Below are positions 11,489 through 20,457 of a stretch of 64,000 nucleotides of DNA, piece by piece; the first letter of the stretch is position 1, and every line of letters begins with the position of its first letter. The stretch is taken from NCBI RefSeq assembly GCF_014905175.1, contig NC_057789.1:19397055-19461054 (forward strand), written 5' to 3'. The notes under the pieces are model-generated. The model was not told where the DNA came from, ran no database searches, and saw nothing but the letters and a program-made list of their open reading frames with translations. A program made the position numbers and the translations under genes. This stretch comes from Aphidius gifuensis. Taxonomy: Eukaryota > Arthropoda > Insecta > Hymenoptera > Braconidae.

Positions 11489-11503
11489 CCTAACCTAACC
11501 TAA
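11489..11503. repeat. Three CCTAA units (telomere-type)
   Basis: CCTAACCTAACCTAA, the complement of the common arthropod telomere repeat TTAGG, inside non-coding DNA of Polinton-1. Only three units, so chance or a captured telomeric piece are both possible. Confidence 0.4.
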
Positions 11504-11774
11504 GAAACATTTAAAGTGGGGATAGTTGAAAGTGGGGGATCGATTTTCCTTTAAAAGCTGCTGCCCAGAGCTGTAGAGCCACAGATCTCATCGAACCTTC
11601 TGAGCTAGCATCTCCAAGACAGTAAAAATAAAATTGGTAAATATTTTATACATATATTATATTATTCATACGATTAAACATTTTATTCATGTAACCTCTC
11701 ATTTATGTATTTATGTATTGTCGTATTATTATTCTTGCAATGATTCTAATTTTGTTTCATTTTCAACAGGCAAC

Positions 11775-12107
11775 ATGGACAAATTATATGCAGAAATAAA
11801 CACTATTGGAGTAACACCATATCCTGCTACTATCCCAATCAAAAAGATTGAATTTGATTACTTATATCGTGTGACAAATGTAAGACAAGTTCGAACACCA
11901 TATGGAGATTCTATCATATTGGAATTGGAGCGCAAAATTTCAGTATTTCTACCAAAAAGACTTAGCAATTTCATCACACAGAATTCAACAATTTTACCAG
12001 AGTTACTTAAAGATGCTCTCTCTGGAGAACTTAGATTCGTCAGACATGGATCAAACCATTTTGGATTCGAGAAACAAAAACAAAACAACATTGAAATGCT
12101 TAATTAA
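11775..12107 (+). CDS. Small Polinton protein with spliced leader, 110 aa
   Basis: The ATG at 11775 lies just after TTTTCAACAG, a good 3' splice site, so the leader (about 11520-11636, possible donor near 11636) is probably spliced and the start at 11775 is preferred over upstream ATGs in AT-rich intron-like sequence. The protein (starts MDKLYAEINT) is beta-rich in its middle: FDYLYRVTNVRQVRTPYGDS then SIILELE and VFLPKRLS. A strand-rich small protein with a strand-turn-strand core could be an OB-fold single-strand DNA binder, which a protein-primed replicon needs, but this is inference only; no diagnostic motif is visible. It is convergent with the capsid genes. Confidence 0.6.
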   Translation: MDKLYAEINTIGVTPYPATIPIKKIEFDYLYRVTNVRQVRTPYGDSIILELERKISVFLPKRLSNFITQNSTILPELLKDALSGELRFVRHGSNHFGFEKQKQNNIEMLN

Positions 12108-12230
12108 GGAGTAAATGTATAAATAATGTTAATAAATATATATATTAAATACAACAAATTGTGTCTCATTTTTTTTTTATTTTTTCATTCAATTATAGTT
12201 TTACATCAATTTTTTTTTTTTTCCTTTATA

Positions 12231-13517
12231 TTATGTTAATTTCTGAATACTTGCACTGATAGGCTTATACTCTATAATACGATCATGTAGAATCAAACAA
12301 TAAGCACTCGTTGCTGGAGGAAAGTTTTCCTTGGATTCAAATTCCAGTCGAACATCAACTGGTCCATATTTTATCATTTCATTTTGTCTGCTGCAATCGA
12401 TGACAATTAATGGTGATTTTTCCAAAAATAATTTTTTTGATATTGCATAATTTATTTCTTTTTCATAAAATGTTTCACCAAAGTCCTTAAACATTTCATA
12501 TAAAATTGAAAATTGATTTTTTCCAATATCAAGGTTCAAATTAGCATATGGATATGACACTGAATTGAGAAAAAGCTTGACATCTCGAATATTGCAATGC
12601 TCAAAATAAGCAAAGTTCTCATTCCATTTATTCTTTTTATTTCACTGAAAAGCTAGAATAATAAATCCAGGCTTTTCTAGCTGCGTACTTGTTTGTATTG
12701 ACCATACATGCTTATTAGTTGGAGGTAAAATTGGCCATTCAAAAAGACACCATGCTCGAAAACTCATTGAAATTGGTGGATCTCGTTGAATAAATTTCAT
12801 CATATCAATTTTTTTCTTATCAGATAATTTAACATTTGGCACTAGCCATTCAATCTTGCTTATTTAAAATTTCAAATCTTTTTCTTCTGCCCCACCAATT
12901 CCAATACATGCATTCATATCACTTCTTGAGCGAATTAATATTAATTCATGCTTAGCATTGACAATAATCTTTCTATAGTCTTCAGCAAAGCCAAGAAACA
13001 TTTGTAATGGTATACAAACATCAAAGTATCCATCAGTGTTAGTTAATGATATATCATCGCTAGTACCAAGCCAACCAGCATTCTCTAAATTTGATTCTGG
13101 ATTTACTGACAGATAATTTTTTAAAGTGCTTGTCATGCCAGTATTTTTACTCCTATCAATCTCAACACCATTCATTTCATATCTTATTTCATCGAAAAGA
13201 TGAAGTATACCATTATTAACAATTTTAGTAGTCAAAGCCGCTGCCACACTACCATCATTTTTTTCGGTCACTAATCTTCCGGAAATGTGTAATGAACTTT
13301 TGCATGGCGAAATAAAAATATCCTGATTTTGTATGTTGATTCTAATTTCATCACTGTTTCCAAATGTTGTTGAACCATAGGGCTGATGTGCATGGATCTC
13401 ATAGTGAGATATTGATGAATCAAATTCAATTTGTGTGTTAATACTCAGCATAGCCTCCGCCATTTTGGACAGCACACACAATTCAAACAAGATACTTTTA
13501 CCCAGACCCAACTCCAA
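12231..13517 (-). pseudogene. MCP: Polinton major capsid protein, two in-frame stops
   Basis: Read on the minus strand in one frame from about 13460-13517 to 12231, roughly 420 residues, interrupted by TAA at 12864-12866 and TGA at 12642-12644; the flanking sequence continues in the same frame after each stop. The early part carries a strand-rich jelly-roll-like pattern (HYEIHAHQPYGSTTFGNSDE, then IRINIQNQDIFISPC), as in double jelly-roll capsid proteins of Polintons. Position beside penton and protease supports the call. The N-terminus is uncertain: an overlapping frame at 13530-13627 could be an upstream exon or a separate short peptide. The two stops make this copy inactive unless they are sequence errors. 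Confidence 0.75.
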
Positions 13518-13676
13518 TAGCTTTCTTTTTTTTCACCACTTGAAGGCCGAGACTTTTCAGAAACTGGACACTCTGTGGTGTTAATGTTTTCAATGCTCGA
13601 TGACAACTGATTGGTGGTGGATTGCATTGAATCCTTTTATATGATGAGCCAACTTTTCGATTATAGACGATGCCCA

Positions 13677-14357
13677 TTAACGTGATTTAATGTGTAATCT
13701 TACAGTAATTGTCTCACCACGGAAGTCAACCAGATCACCGTCTTGATCAACAATTTTTATTTGCACGTGATCAATTGTTCTTACTGATACTGGCAAATAG
13801 ATAATATTTGATGAAACTTCAATAATTTTATAGCCTGGTGGCACAGTTGGAAAAAACTCGTGGATTGTATGAACTTTTTTATTATTAATGAAAGCACCAG
13901 TGGTAATATTGCACTCAATTTTTATTGAATTCACTTTTATAATGTTTATTGGCAAATCGGATACGTGCACAATATTTGACTCCAAGATACGTGGAGTAAA
14001 TCCCAACAGTTTTGCAATTGTATCAGATGATCGAAAATCAATGTCTTTTGCACTTTGTATATGACTGTGTAATGTATTTGTATTGCCCCAAAGCTGAATA
14101 GAGTATGGTTTCAAAAATTCAGCAAGAGCATCAATCTCATAACTTCCTTCAGGTATCTCAATCCAATCGTCAGACGTTGAAAAATATATTTTGTTATTTT
14201 CTGATGTAATATTTGGTATCGTGTTAAATGTTAAAAAAGTCTCTAGGCCAAGCGAGTAATTCTTTTGTGGTGATAATTCAATCCTTGGAAAATATGAAGC
14301 TTCTAGAACTGATGAGTTGCCAGATAAAGTAAGTGTGAATGCGTCATGCATGCTCAC
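13677..14357 (-). CDS. PEN: Polinton minor capsid (penton) protein, 226 aa
   Basis: An intact 226-aa ORF starting MSMHDAFTLT. It is strand-rich throughout, with an N-terminal SYFPRIELSPQKNYSLGLET segment and a C-terminal HVQIKIVDQDGDLVDFRGET followed by ITVRLHIKS. This layout is typical of the single jelly-roll minor capsid/penton protein of Polintons. It lies 34 bp after the protease gene and just upstream of the broken major capsid gene on the same strand. Role by family: pentamers at the vertices of an icosahedral shell. No truncation is seen. Confidence 0.75.
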   Translation of the reverse strand: MSMHDAFTLTLSGNSSVLEASYFPRIELSPQKNYSLGLETFLTFNTIPNITSENNKIYFSTSDDWIEIPEGSYEIDALAEFLKPYSIQLWGNTNTLHSHIQSAKDIDFRSSDTIAKLLGFTPRILESNIVHVSDLPINIIKVNSIKIECNITTGAFINNKKVHTIHEFFPTVPPGYKIIEVSSNIIYLPVSVRTIDHVQIKIVDQDGDLVDFRGETITVRLHIKSR

Positions 14358-14391
14358 TGTTACTATAAAGACTGATTATAATTAATGAAAA

Positions 14392-14760
14392 TTATGCCTT
14401 TTCTAGGCAGTCTGCTAAGAACTGAAGACACAAATGACCACAATTCCATGTATTCCAATTTTGAAAGCGTTTATAGTTATATTTGATGCTGCCAACATTT
14501 AAATATTCAACGAGCTCTGTCGGGGGCTGGAGATTTCTAAAGCCGTCAAAATAAATCGCAAGATTTTTATTAACTTTTTTATATGCAGTCCAATGTGTAC
14601 CAGGATTTTTATCATCATTGAGATTTATTATACCAGTTTCTCGATGCAAAGATTTTGTTGGTAGATTATTTCTCATAAAAACCCCACGAAAATTTTTTAT
14701 TTTCAATTGCTCTGAAAATTTCACCAGATCCCAATCAGTCAACGCTCGACGTGGCAGCAT
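14392..14760 (-). CDS. PRO: Adenain-like maturation cysteine protease
   Basis: 122 aa. The catalytic pattern of adenovirus-type (C5/C48-like) proteases is visible: His56 in GTHWTAY, Asp72 in YFDGF, Gln100 and Cys107 in the segment NCGHLCLQFL. Family role: cleavage of capsid precursor proteins during virion maturation. It is shorter than many relatives, mostly at the N-terminus, but the catalytic order H-D-Q-C is complete. Its ATG follows the stop of the upstream 113-aa gene by two bases (TAGAGATG), which suggests either reinitiation on one transcript or a lost intron. Confidence 0.8.
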   Translation of the reverse strand: MLPRRALTDWDLVKFSEQLKIKNFRGVFMRNNLPTKSLHRETGIINLNDDKNPGTHWTAYKKVNKNLAIYFDGFRNLQPPTELVEYLNVGSIKYNYKRFQNWNTWNCGHLCLQFLADCLEKA

Positions 14761-14762
14761 CT

Positions 14763-15104
14763 CTACAAGTTTTTTGGAGACAGAAAAAATCCTGTCCCAT
14801 TTTTATATGGTCTCATATATAGACCTTTACCGAGTGCTATTGATTTAATAGCTTTGTTATGTCTTTTGCTTTCTTCCAATTGTTTTTTGGCGGAATTTGC
14901 ATCATTTATTGTTTTTACAACGCCGGAAGCGCCGCCAACTATTCCACCGATGGCGCTGAGTGCTGTCAAAATTGGAATCAATAATGGTAGAGCGCCACCT
15001 ATCTTACTTGGTATTGGTATAATTCGTGGTACTTGTATATTTGATTTTCCCCCAGACTTCTTCATCTCAACTTTTGCTGCTTGTAATGCTGATTTAATAT
15101 TCAT
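14763..15104 (-). CDS. Small hydrophobic Polinton protein, 113 aa
   Basis: Starts MNIKSALQAA. Residues about 38-65 form a long hydrophobic, Gly/Ala-rich stretch (ALPLLIPILTALSAIGGIVG) able to span or disturb a membrane. The C-terminus is basic and ends with a GKGLYMRPYKNGTG motif. It lies between the PLA2-like gene (54 bp upstream) and the protease (2 bp downstream) in a tight minus-strand series. Small hydrophobic or basic core proteins in this position are common in Polintons; membrane or minor virion function is inferred from composition only. Confidence 0.6.
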   Translation of the reverse strand: MNIKSALQAAKVEMKKSGGKSNIQVPRIIPIPSKIGGALPLLIPILTALSAIGGIVGGASGVVKTINDANSAKKQLEESKRHNKAIKSIALGKGLYMRPYKNGTGFFLSPKNL

Positions 15105-15157
15105 CTAATTATCATTTACATAATGCATTGCATTTTTAGCTGCCTGAATAATTTTTT

Positions 15158-15682
15158 TCAATGGCAATTTTTTATTTTCTTCCATTTTTCTTTTTTTTTT
15201 TCTTTTTTTTTAATACTGGCTTTCGGAGTTTTTGAATTTTTCATGCCCATACCAAGTTTAGATTTTATTTTCATGGTGCCAGCAACGAGGGCAGCTGCTG
15301 CACGTTCCCCAATACTTGAATCTTTTGCAAAAACTCTTGATGATGCTTTTTTAGCAAGTATTTTGTCTGCCATATTCCCTGCATGCATATCATTAGGACT
15401 TGCTGCGTACGCAATATCATGATCTTTACAAAATTTATCGAGAGGATTGATGCCTTGATCACCACGAGCCAGACGTTTTTCCAATTTTGTCCCAGGTCCA
15501 GCGAATGAATATCCAGGAATATGAAGTTCAACTGGCAATTTATTTATAATTTTATTTAATAATCCATCACCAGCTGTATGGTTTTTCTTTTTTTTCTTAG
15601 GATTTTTATTTTTTTTAATTTTTTTATTTTTAAACTCAAAGTTGCCAGTTTTTTTGACGTTTTTTGATGTGCATTTAGCCAT
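15158..15682 (-). CDS. Parvovirus VP1u-type phospholipase A2-like protein
   Basis: 174 aa. A Lys-rich N-terminus (residues about 18-33, likely nuclear targeting) precedes a PLA2 core: calcium loop YSFAGPGT (58-65), then LEKRLARGDQGINPLDKFCK and the catalytic His-Asp dyad in HDIAY (88-92). The C-terminus is again very basic. This is the compact secreted-type PLA2 form found in parvovirus capsid N-termini and in some Polintons, where it is thought to help particles leave endosomes. The key residues are all present, so activity is plausible; function in this element is inference. It is divergently arranged with the ATPase gene, starts only 70 bp apart. Confidence 0.8.
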   Translation of the reverse strand: MAKCTSKNVKKTGNFEFKNKKIKKNKNPKKKKKNHTAGDGLLNKIINKLPVELHIPGYSFAGPGTKLEKRLARGDQGINPLDKFCKDHDIAYAASPNDMHAGNMADKILAKKASSRVFAKDSSIGERAAAALVAGTMKIKSKLGMGMKNSKTPKASIKKKEKKKEKWKKIKNCH

Positions 15683-15752
15683 GGCTTAAATGATACCGAA
15701 CGATGGCAGATATAAATGGTTCTCTACAGTTTGATTTCGTTTAGTATGAGTC
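15683..15752. promoter_or_regulatory. Divergent promoter between PLA2-like and ATPase genes
   Basis: Only 70 bp separate the two divergent start codons. A TATAAA-like box (GATATAAATGG, 15707-15717) lies within and could serve the plus strand, with a TACAGTTTG initiator-like site near 15725, although that spacing is short. A shared two-way promoter is the simplest reading. Confidence 0.3.
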
Positions 15753-16463
15753 ATGATGGAGTTCAAGGCACAAGCAAAAAAATTGTCAATCATAAATTTC
15801 GATATAATTACATCAAAAAGTGGTGCTGGGGTGAATACTATAAAACGTCATGGTGATTTATTGCCAAATACAATAAGATCAATTATTTGCGGACCATCAA
15901 ATACAGGAAAAACTAATTATCTCCTGAGTTTGTTGATCGATGGAAATGGTTTGCGCTTTGAAAACATATATATTTACTCAAAGTCATTAAATCAACCTAA
16001 ATATCAATATCTCGAAAAACTCTTGGAAACATTGGATGGGATTAATTACTATCCATTTTCTGACAATGAGCAAGTTGTACCAGTTGATGAGGCGAAGCCA
16101 AATTCCATATTTATTTTTGATGACGTTGCAATGGAAAAACAAAATAATATTCGAGCATATTTTTGTCAAGGAAGGCATAAAAATGTTGACAGTTTTTATA
16201 TAAACCAGTCATACGCTCGTATACCAAAACATTTGATTCGTGATAATGTAAATTTCCTCATTTTATTTAAACAAGATGAGATGAACTTGCGGCATATATA
16301 TAATGATCATGTAAACACAGACATGACATTCGAAAAATTTAAAACCATGTGCTTGAAATGCTGGAAAGATAATTATGGGTTTATTGTTATTGATAAAGAT
16401 AGTGAAATAAATGCTGGACGATACAGAAAAAATTTTGATACATTTATTAGCATTGATGCATAA
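15753..16463 (+). CDS. ATP: Genome-packaging ATPase (FtsK/HerA type)
   Basis: 236 aa, intact. Walker A GPSNTGKT at residues 47-54, Walker B SIFIFDDV near 119-125, followed by the INQSYARIPKHLIRDN sensor-like region seen in A32-type packaging ATPases. Family role: pumping DNA into the capsid. Two ATG codons (15753 and 15756) are possible starts. It is divergent from the PLA2-like gene and followed by the 292-aa gene after 70 bp on the same strand. Its C-terminal end is also present, inverted, at 51010-51113 in Polinton-2. Confidence 0.85.
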   Translation: MMEFKAQAKKLSIINFDIITSKSGAGVNTIKRHGDLLPNTIRSIICGPSNTGKTNYLLSLLIDGNGLRFENIYIYSKSLNQPKYQYLEKLLETLDGINYYPFSDNEQVVPVDEAKPNSIFIFDDVAMEKQNNIRAYFCQGRHKNVDSFYINQSYARIPKHLIRDNVNFLILFKQDEMNLRHIYNDHVNTDMTFEKFKTMCLKCWKDNYGFIVIDKDSEINAGRYRKNFDTFISIDA

Positions 16464-16533
16464 AACAAATAATGTATCATACTCGTGAGGGCAAAATAGT
16501 AAGCAGATCAGTTCACGACACCAAGAGTGCAAG

Positions 16534-17412
16534 ATGCCTCTGACTAGAGAAAACCTTGTGGAAGAATCTAATATTTTAAGTGAATTAGAAAAAGTTCGAA
16601 AAGTAATACAACAAAAACATAAATTATTAAAACATAATCAAGATACTTTAGAGCAGTCATCGATTAGTGATAAAGTTTCAAATTCAAAAAACATTGAGGC
16701 ATCAAAAGATTTCAATTTTGATGAGGAAAATGAAGATAACAAAATTGATGAAAATAGCAAAATTTCCGATGATACTTTGATAAATGTGGAAGAAGAAGAA
16801 AATAGTGCAAAAAAAGTCATAGAAAAAAATAATATTACAAGTATCAATGATGATGATAGCTTGGTGAATCATTATCTTAACACCATCGATACAATAGCAT
16901 GGGATAAAGATTTTGGAGTGAGAAAATTCAGGTCCTATTATGAAATTGGTTCTGCTGAAGTTTCTTTTAAAGACAATTGTGTATATATTGATAACAATTT
17001 CTATGAAATGACACCAGGAATAATGGAATTATTATTCATGAAAAGTCCGAATAAAAATCAAGTGACAGATATTGATAAAAAAAATTATGCTAATATTATC
17101 ATAAATACAAATGGTCATCTAAAACGTTATGAACCACTTGGATCTATCAGAAATCCAGCTTCATCAAAATTTATAAAGTATATTTCACCACATATTACTG
17201 AGCATCATGGTGCTGGTCTTTTGCCTACAACTATGAGTCTCCAAAGCACAAGAAATATTCCACAACTAGATTATGTATGGTGGAATGATCCTGAAGAGCT
17301 TGTCGAACGCTTGCGATTACTGATTGCCTCACGAGCAGCTGGAAACTCCAGCCACAATAATGAAATCATATCGATTATTGAGGAATTGCGAGAAGCTGGT
17401 TTCATATATTAA
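16534..17412 (+). CDS. Uncharacterised acidic Polinton protein, 292 aa
   Basis: Intact. The N-terminal 40 residues are coiled-coil-like (VRKVIQQKHKLLKH), residues 50-105 are highly acidic and Ser/Asn-rich and probably disordered, and the C-terminal 180 residues are compact with FRSYYEIGSAEVSFKD, YEMTPGIMELLFMKSPNK and a WWNDPEELVERLRLLIASRA helix. It lies between ATPase and integrase, as does the second copy at 50023-50939 in reverse, so it is a stable member of this Polinton lineage. I do not recognise a function. Comparison with copy 2 shows a 12-residue insertion or deletion after the coiled coil. Confidence 0.65.
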   Translation: MPLTRENLVEESNILSELEKVRKVIQQKHKLLKHNQDTLEQSSISDKVSNSKNIEASKDFNFDEENEDNKIDENSKISDDTLINVEEEENSAKKVIEKNNITSINDDDSLVNHYLNTIDTIAWDKDFGVRKFRSYYEIGSAEVSFKDNCVYIDNNFYEMTPGIMELLFMKSPNKNQVTDIDKKNYANIIINTNGHLKRYEPLGSIRNPASSKFIKYISPHITEHHGAGLLPTTMSLQSTRNIPQLDYVWWNDPEELVERLRLLIASRAAGNSSHNNEIISIIEELREAGFIY

Positions 17413-17462
17413 GAAAATTGCATATTAATAATTAGTTGTTGCATATCATCAGTTGATGTAAC

Positions 17463-18375
17463 ATGGCAAAGTATAAATGGGATATTGTTAAAGAGCTTCA
17501 TGCGCCTGCGCGAAAAAATTTTTCAAGAAGACATGTTGACATTCGTGACATTGATGAGACCTGGCAAGCTGATCTTGTGGAAATGATTCCATATGCTGCT
17601 GAAAATAATGGCTATAAATACATATTGACTGTAATTGACAACTTTTCAAAATTTGCATGGGCTGTAGCTGTGAAAAATAAAAGTGCAATCGAAGTTACAA
17701 AAGTATTTGAAAGCATCTTAAAACTTGGCCGCATTCCAAAAAATTTGCATGTAGATGATGAAAAATTCAAAATTCAATGAATTGTTGGAAAAATATAAAA
17801 TACACATGTATTCTACATTCACACACTTGAAAGCATCCATTTGTAAGCGTTTTAATCGCACATTAAAACGTATAATGTGGATGAAATTTAGTTTTCAAGG
17901 CACATACAAGTGGGAAAAAATACTACCATCTCTTCTACAGGAATATAACAAGAGAAAACATCGAATAATTGGCATGAAGCCTGCTGACGTGACTCCAAAT
18001 CATGCTGGCAAGTTAAAACAACGTTATGATAGTTTATATGCCGACTACCAACATATTGCAAAATTTAAAATAAATGACTTTGTTCGAATATCAAAATATA
18101 AGCATGTTTTTGAAAAAGGATATATACCAAATTATACTAATGAAATATTTAAAATTGTAAAAATCAACAATACCAATCCAGTAACATACATGTTAAAAGA
18201 TTATCAAAAAAACCCTATACAAGGATGTTTTTATGAGGAAGAATTACATTCAGTCAAACATCCAAATATTTATTTGATTGAAAAAGTAATAAAAAAACGT
18301 GGTAATAAATTATTTGTAAAATTCTTGGGTTTCGATAATACTCATAATCAATGGATAAATAAAGCAGACTTATAA
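17463..18375 (+). pseudogene. INT: Polinton integrase copy 1, frameshifted
   Basis: Retrovirus-type DDE integrase with a C-terminal chromodomain-like segment (IYLIEKVIKKRGNKLFVKFL). The first catalytic Asp is in WQADLVEM and the second in VDD near 17755. An 11-bp deletion relative to copy 2, just after VDD, shifts the frame. The catalytic Glu position, read as ICERFNR in copy 2, is Lys here (ICKRFNR), so the enzyme is dead on two counts. The MAKYKW start at 17463 matches copy 2. Family role: insertion of the element with a target duplication of about 6 bp. Confidence 0.85.
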
Positions 18376-18969
18376 AATAAAAAACAATGCATTTTGAAAT
18401 TATTCACTTTATTTATTTACACATTTTTTGAAACATAATACATTTTACAGGCTGTGGTAATAATATTATTTTTGAATTGTAGTATAATACACTAGTATTA
18501 TACATAGCAGACATTTACATTAATATTTATTAAAATTATTATGATTTCTACATTTTTATATTTATTTATTTAATTATTCATATATACAGTTAAAACATAT
18601 TACCATTAAAGCAGTGTTTACACTATTGCATACAAGTGTATTTACAAGTTACCAGATAAACCCTAGATAATACTAGCTTAAATTTTTATTCATTCGCGTA
18701 TTTGTTTATTTAATTTTTACTTAATTGTTTATTTATTTTTCGACATGATATCCATCTATATAACTTTTTTGTATTTTTATGCACAACAAACATTTGTCAT
18801 TTTATTAAAAAAAAAAAAAATACAGTATAATACCCTAGTAACATACCCCTGTAATATAAGTATATATTTACATTATAGCGACTTTTACTCTTGCTTGAGT
18901 ATGAGGTTTTATTTATGCTACTCAAGCACCCTCTTTTGCTAAATTTAAAAAACATAAATGTAAACATTT
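18376..18969. other. Polinton-1 non-coding spacer between INT and PolB
   Basis: AT-rich DNA without a gene. It is nearly the same, inverted, as 48468-49095 in Polinton-2, including a stretch that reads as a short ORF on one strand in both; that ORF is AT-rich and repetitive and I do not call it. The two convergent genes presumably use 3' signals here. Confidence 0.6.
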
Positions 18970-20044
18970 TTATTCAATTTCCAATGGCTCATCAACAAAT
19001 ACTTCTTTGTAACCCCACGGTAGAGTATCAGTTGAGCCTTCAATAAGTTGTCACTTATCATCACCAGCACTTAAAGCTAATTTTCGCATTTCTATGGTTT
19101 TAACTTCATGTTTTTTCGATTGTATCGTCCGTTGAATACGATCAATATTGACATTATTCAAAAGACAATTTTTATAATCATCGAAAGTTATTGTTCGTAG
19201 AGCAGAACCTTTTACACCTTTTGCGCGTGAGCCATATGACTTTTTATCTCGCTGAACTCGATATGCATACATTTTAGCTCGCAAACCAATAAATTCTAAT
19301 AAAATATCCTCATTTGTTTCATCTTTCATCAAGCCAACTACTTTTTTATTATGCTGCCCAATGCCCCAAGGGTTTGCAGGAGAATACTCAGATGTATCGA
19401 ATTTTTTCCAATCTCTTTTCATATATTCATAAATATTATAACGTCTTACACCTAAAATAAAACTATCTGTATCCATATAATATAAAGTGACAAAACTAGA
19501 AAAATTTTTGCGTAAATAATTATAATAAAAATCATACATGTATGTTTTTGAAATATCTAATATACTAAAGCCTAAATATATGGGTTTATTTAATATAATT
19601 TTCAGTTTACGCATTTCAATTATTGCTAAATCGCCAATTATGTAAGATGCTGAAAAATTTTGTCACGATTCGTACATCGCGATGCTTTCTAGCATCTTCC
19701 ATTAATTTACCAAATACACTATTATTAAAAAATTTATAGAAATTCTTTGAAAATTTATTTGTTGCTTTTTTACGCAATTCTGTATTTAAATCGATATATT
19801 TTTTGAGCCAGTCTTTTTGGCGGAATTTTAATACTCTATACAAATTTGTAATTTTTAATCCTAGACTGGTGTATAATTGCAAATTTCTATAGTGAATAAT
19901 ATATTTTTTTTTTGGTGACAATGTTGTTAGTAATTTTTTACATTTTGAAGTTGGCAATGGTGGCTTATCATGTATTGGAGCTAATGGCAGATCTTTATGC
20001 TTATCATGCAATTCGATTGGATAGTCCATATCAACTTCTAAAAT
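18970..20044 (-). pseudogene. POLB: Polinton DNA polymerase B, C-terminal remnant copy 1
   Basis: Only the C-terminal third remains; homology to copy 2 begins at 20044, where unrelated repeat DNA adjoins. Polymerase motif B (KNFYKFFNNSVFGKLMED) lies near 19720 and motif C (YYMDTDS) near 19475. A deletion of about 43 bp between them (near 19655), relative to copy 2, changes the frame, and a CGA-to-TGA change creates a stop near 19050; reading then continues to TAA at 18970. Family role: protein-primed replication of the element. This copy cannot make an active enzyme. Confidence 0.85.
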
Positions 20045-20457
20045 AGTTATAAATTCATTTCTAAACTATAATTTTTTAGTCTCGATGTATGTACACGAAT
20101 CACGGTCCTAAATTTAATACAGTTTGATTTGATAATGATTTGGTAAATGAATTGATCACGATTTTATTTAAGCTGTAATAAATGGAAGATCATGAGTAGA
20201 TCGCGACTAAAAAATTTTTCATTCTTAAAAAAAAATGAGATAAGTAAATATTAATTTTTTCATTCACGGTCAATTGAAGATTTTCTTTTTAAACAAACAA
20301 TTTTTTCGCCACCATTTATTTACTCACGATTTCAAATTCATTACAGCTTATTTAAAAAAAATATAATCAATGCATTTTCAATTAATATTTTCTTGTTGAT
20401 TATGACATTAACGTGATCAATTGATTTTTAAACCTAAAAAATAGTCGTTTAATTTAA
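20045..20457. repeat. Dispersed repeat (TTTTTTAGTCTCGATGTATTC family)
   Basis: Contains TTTTTTAGTCTCGATGTATG, AATTTAATACAGTTTGATTT and AAGCTGTAATAAATGGAAGA, all of which recur many times in both orientations between 25480 and 27800. It truncates Polinton-1 at 20044. Non-coding. Confidence 0.7.

Larger units (their letters stand above)
9313..20044 (+). mobile_element. Polinton/Maverick copy 1 (3' truncated)
   Basis: A virus-like self-synthesising DNA transposon. It begins AGTAGTGGAGC (Polinton ends usually begin AG) within the retrotransposon protease, and is truncated inside PolB at about 20044, where a different repeat starts. Gene order: 155-aa fibre-like(+), 266-aa(+), 110-aa(+), MCP(-), penton(-), protease(-), 113-aa(-), PLA2-like(-), ATPase(+), 292-aa(+), integrase(+), PolB(-). 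The right terminal repeat is missing, so the left boundary cannot be confirmed by inverted repeats. Confidence 0.9.

Noticed and set aside
13529..13627. Separate short gene starting MQSTTNQLSS
   Set aside because: It overlaps the 5' region of the capsid gene in another frame; more likely an upstream exon or leader than an independent gene.
18745..18942. 65-aa ORF repeated at 48495-48692
   Set aside because: Both lie in the same Polinton spacer, on the non-matching strand of an AT-rich stretch; similarity reflects copy relationship, not coding.
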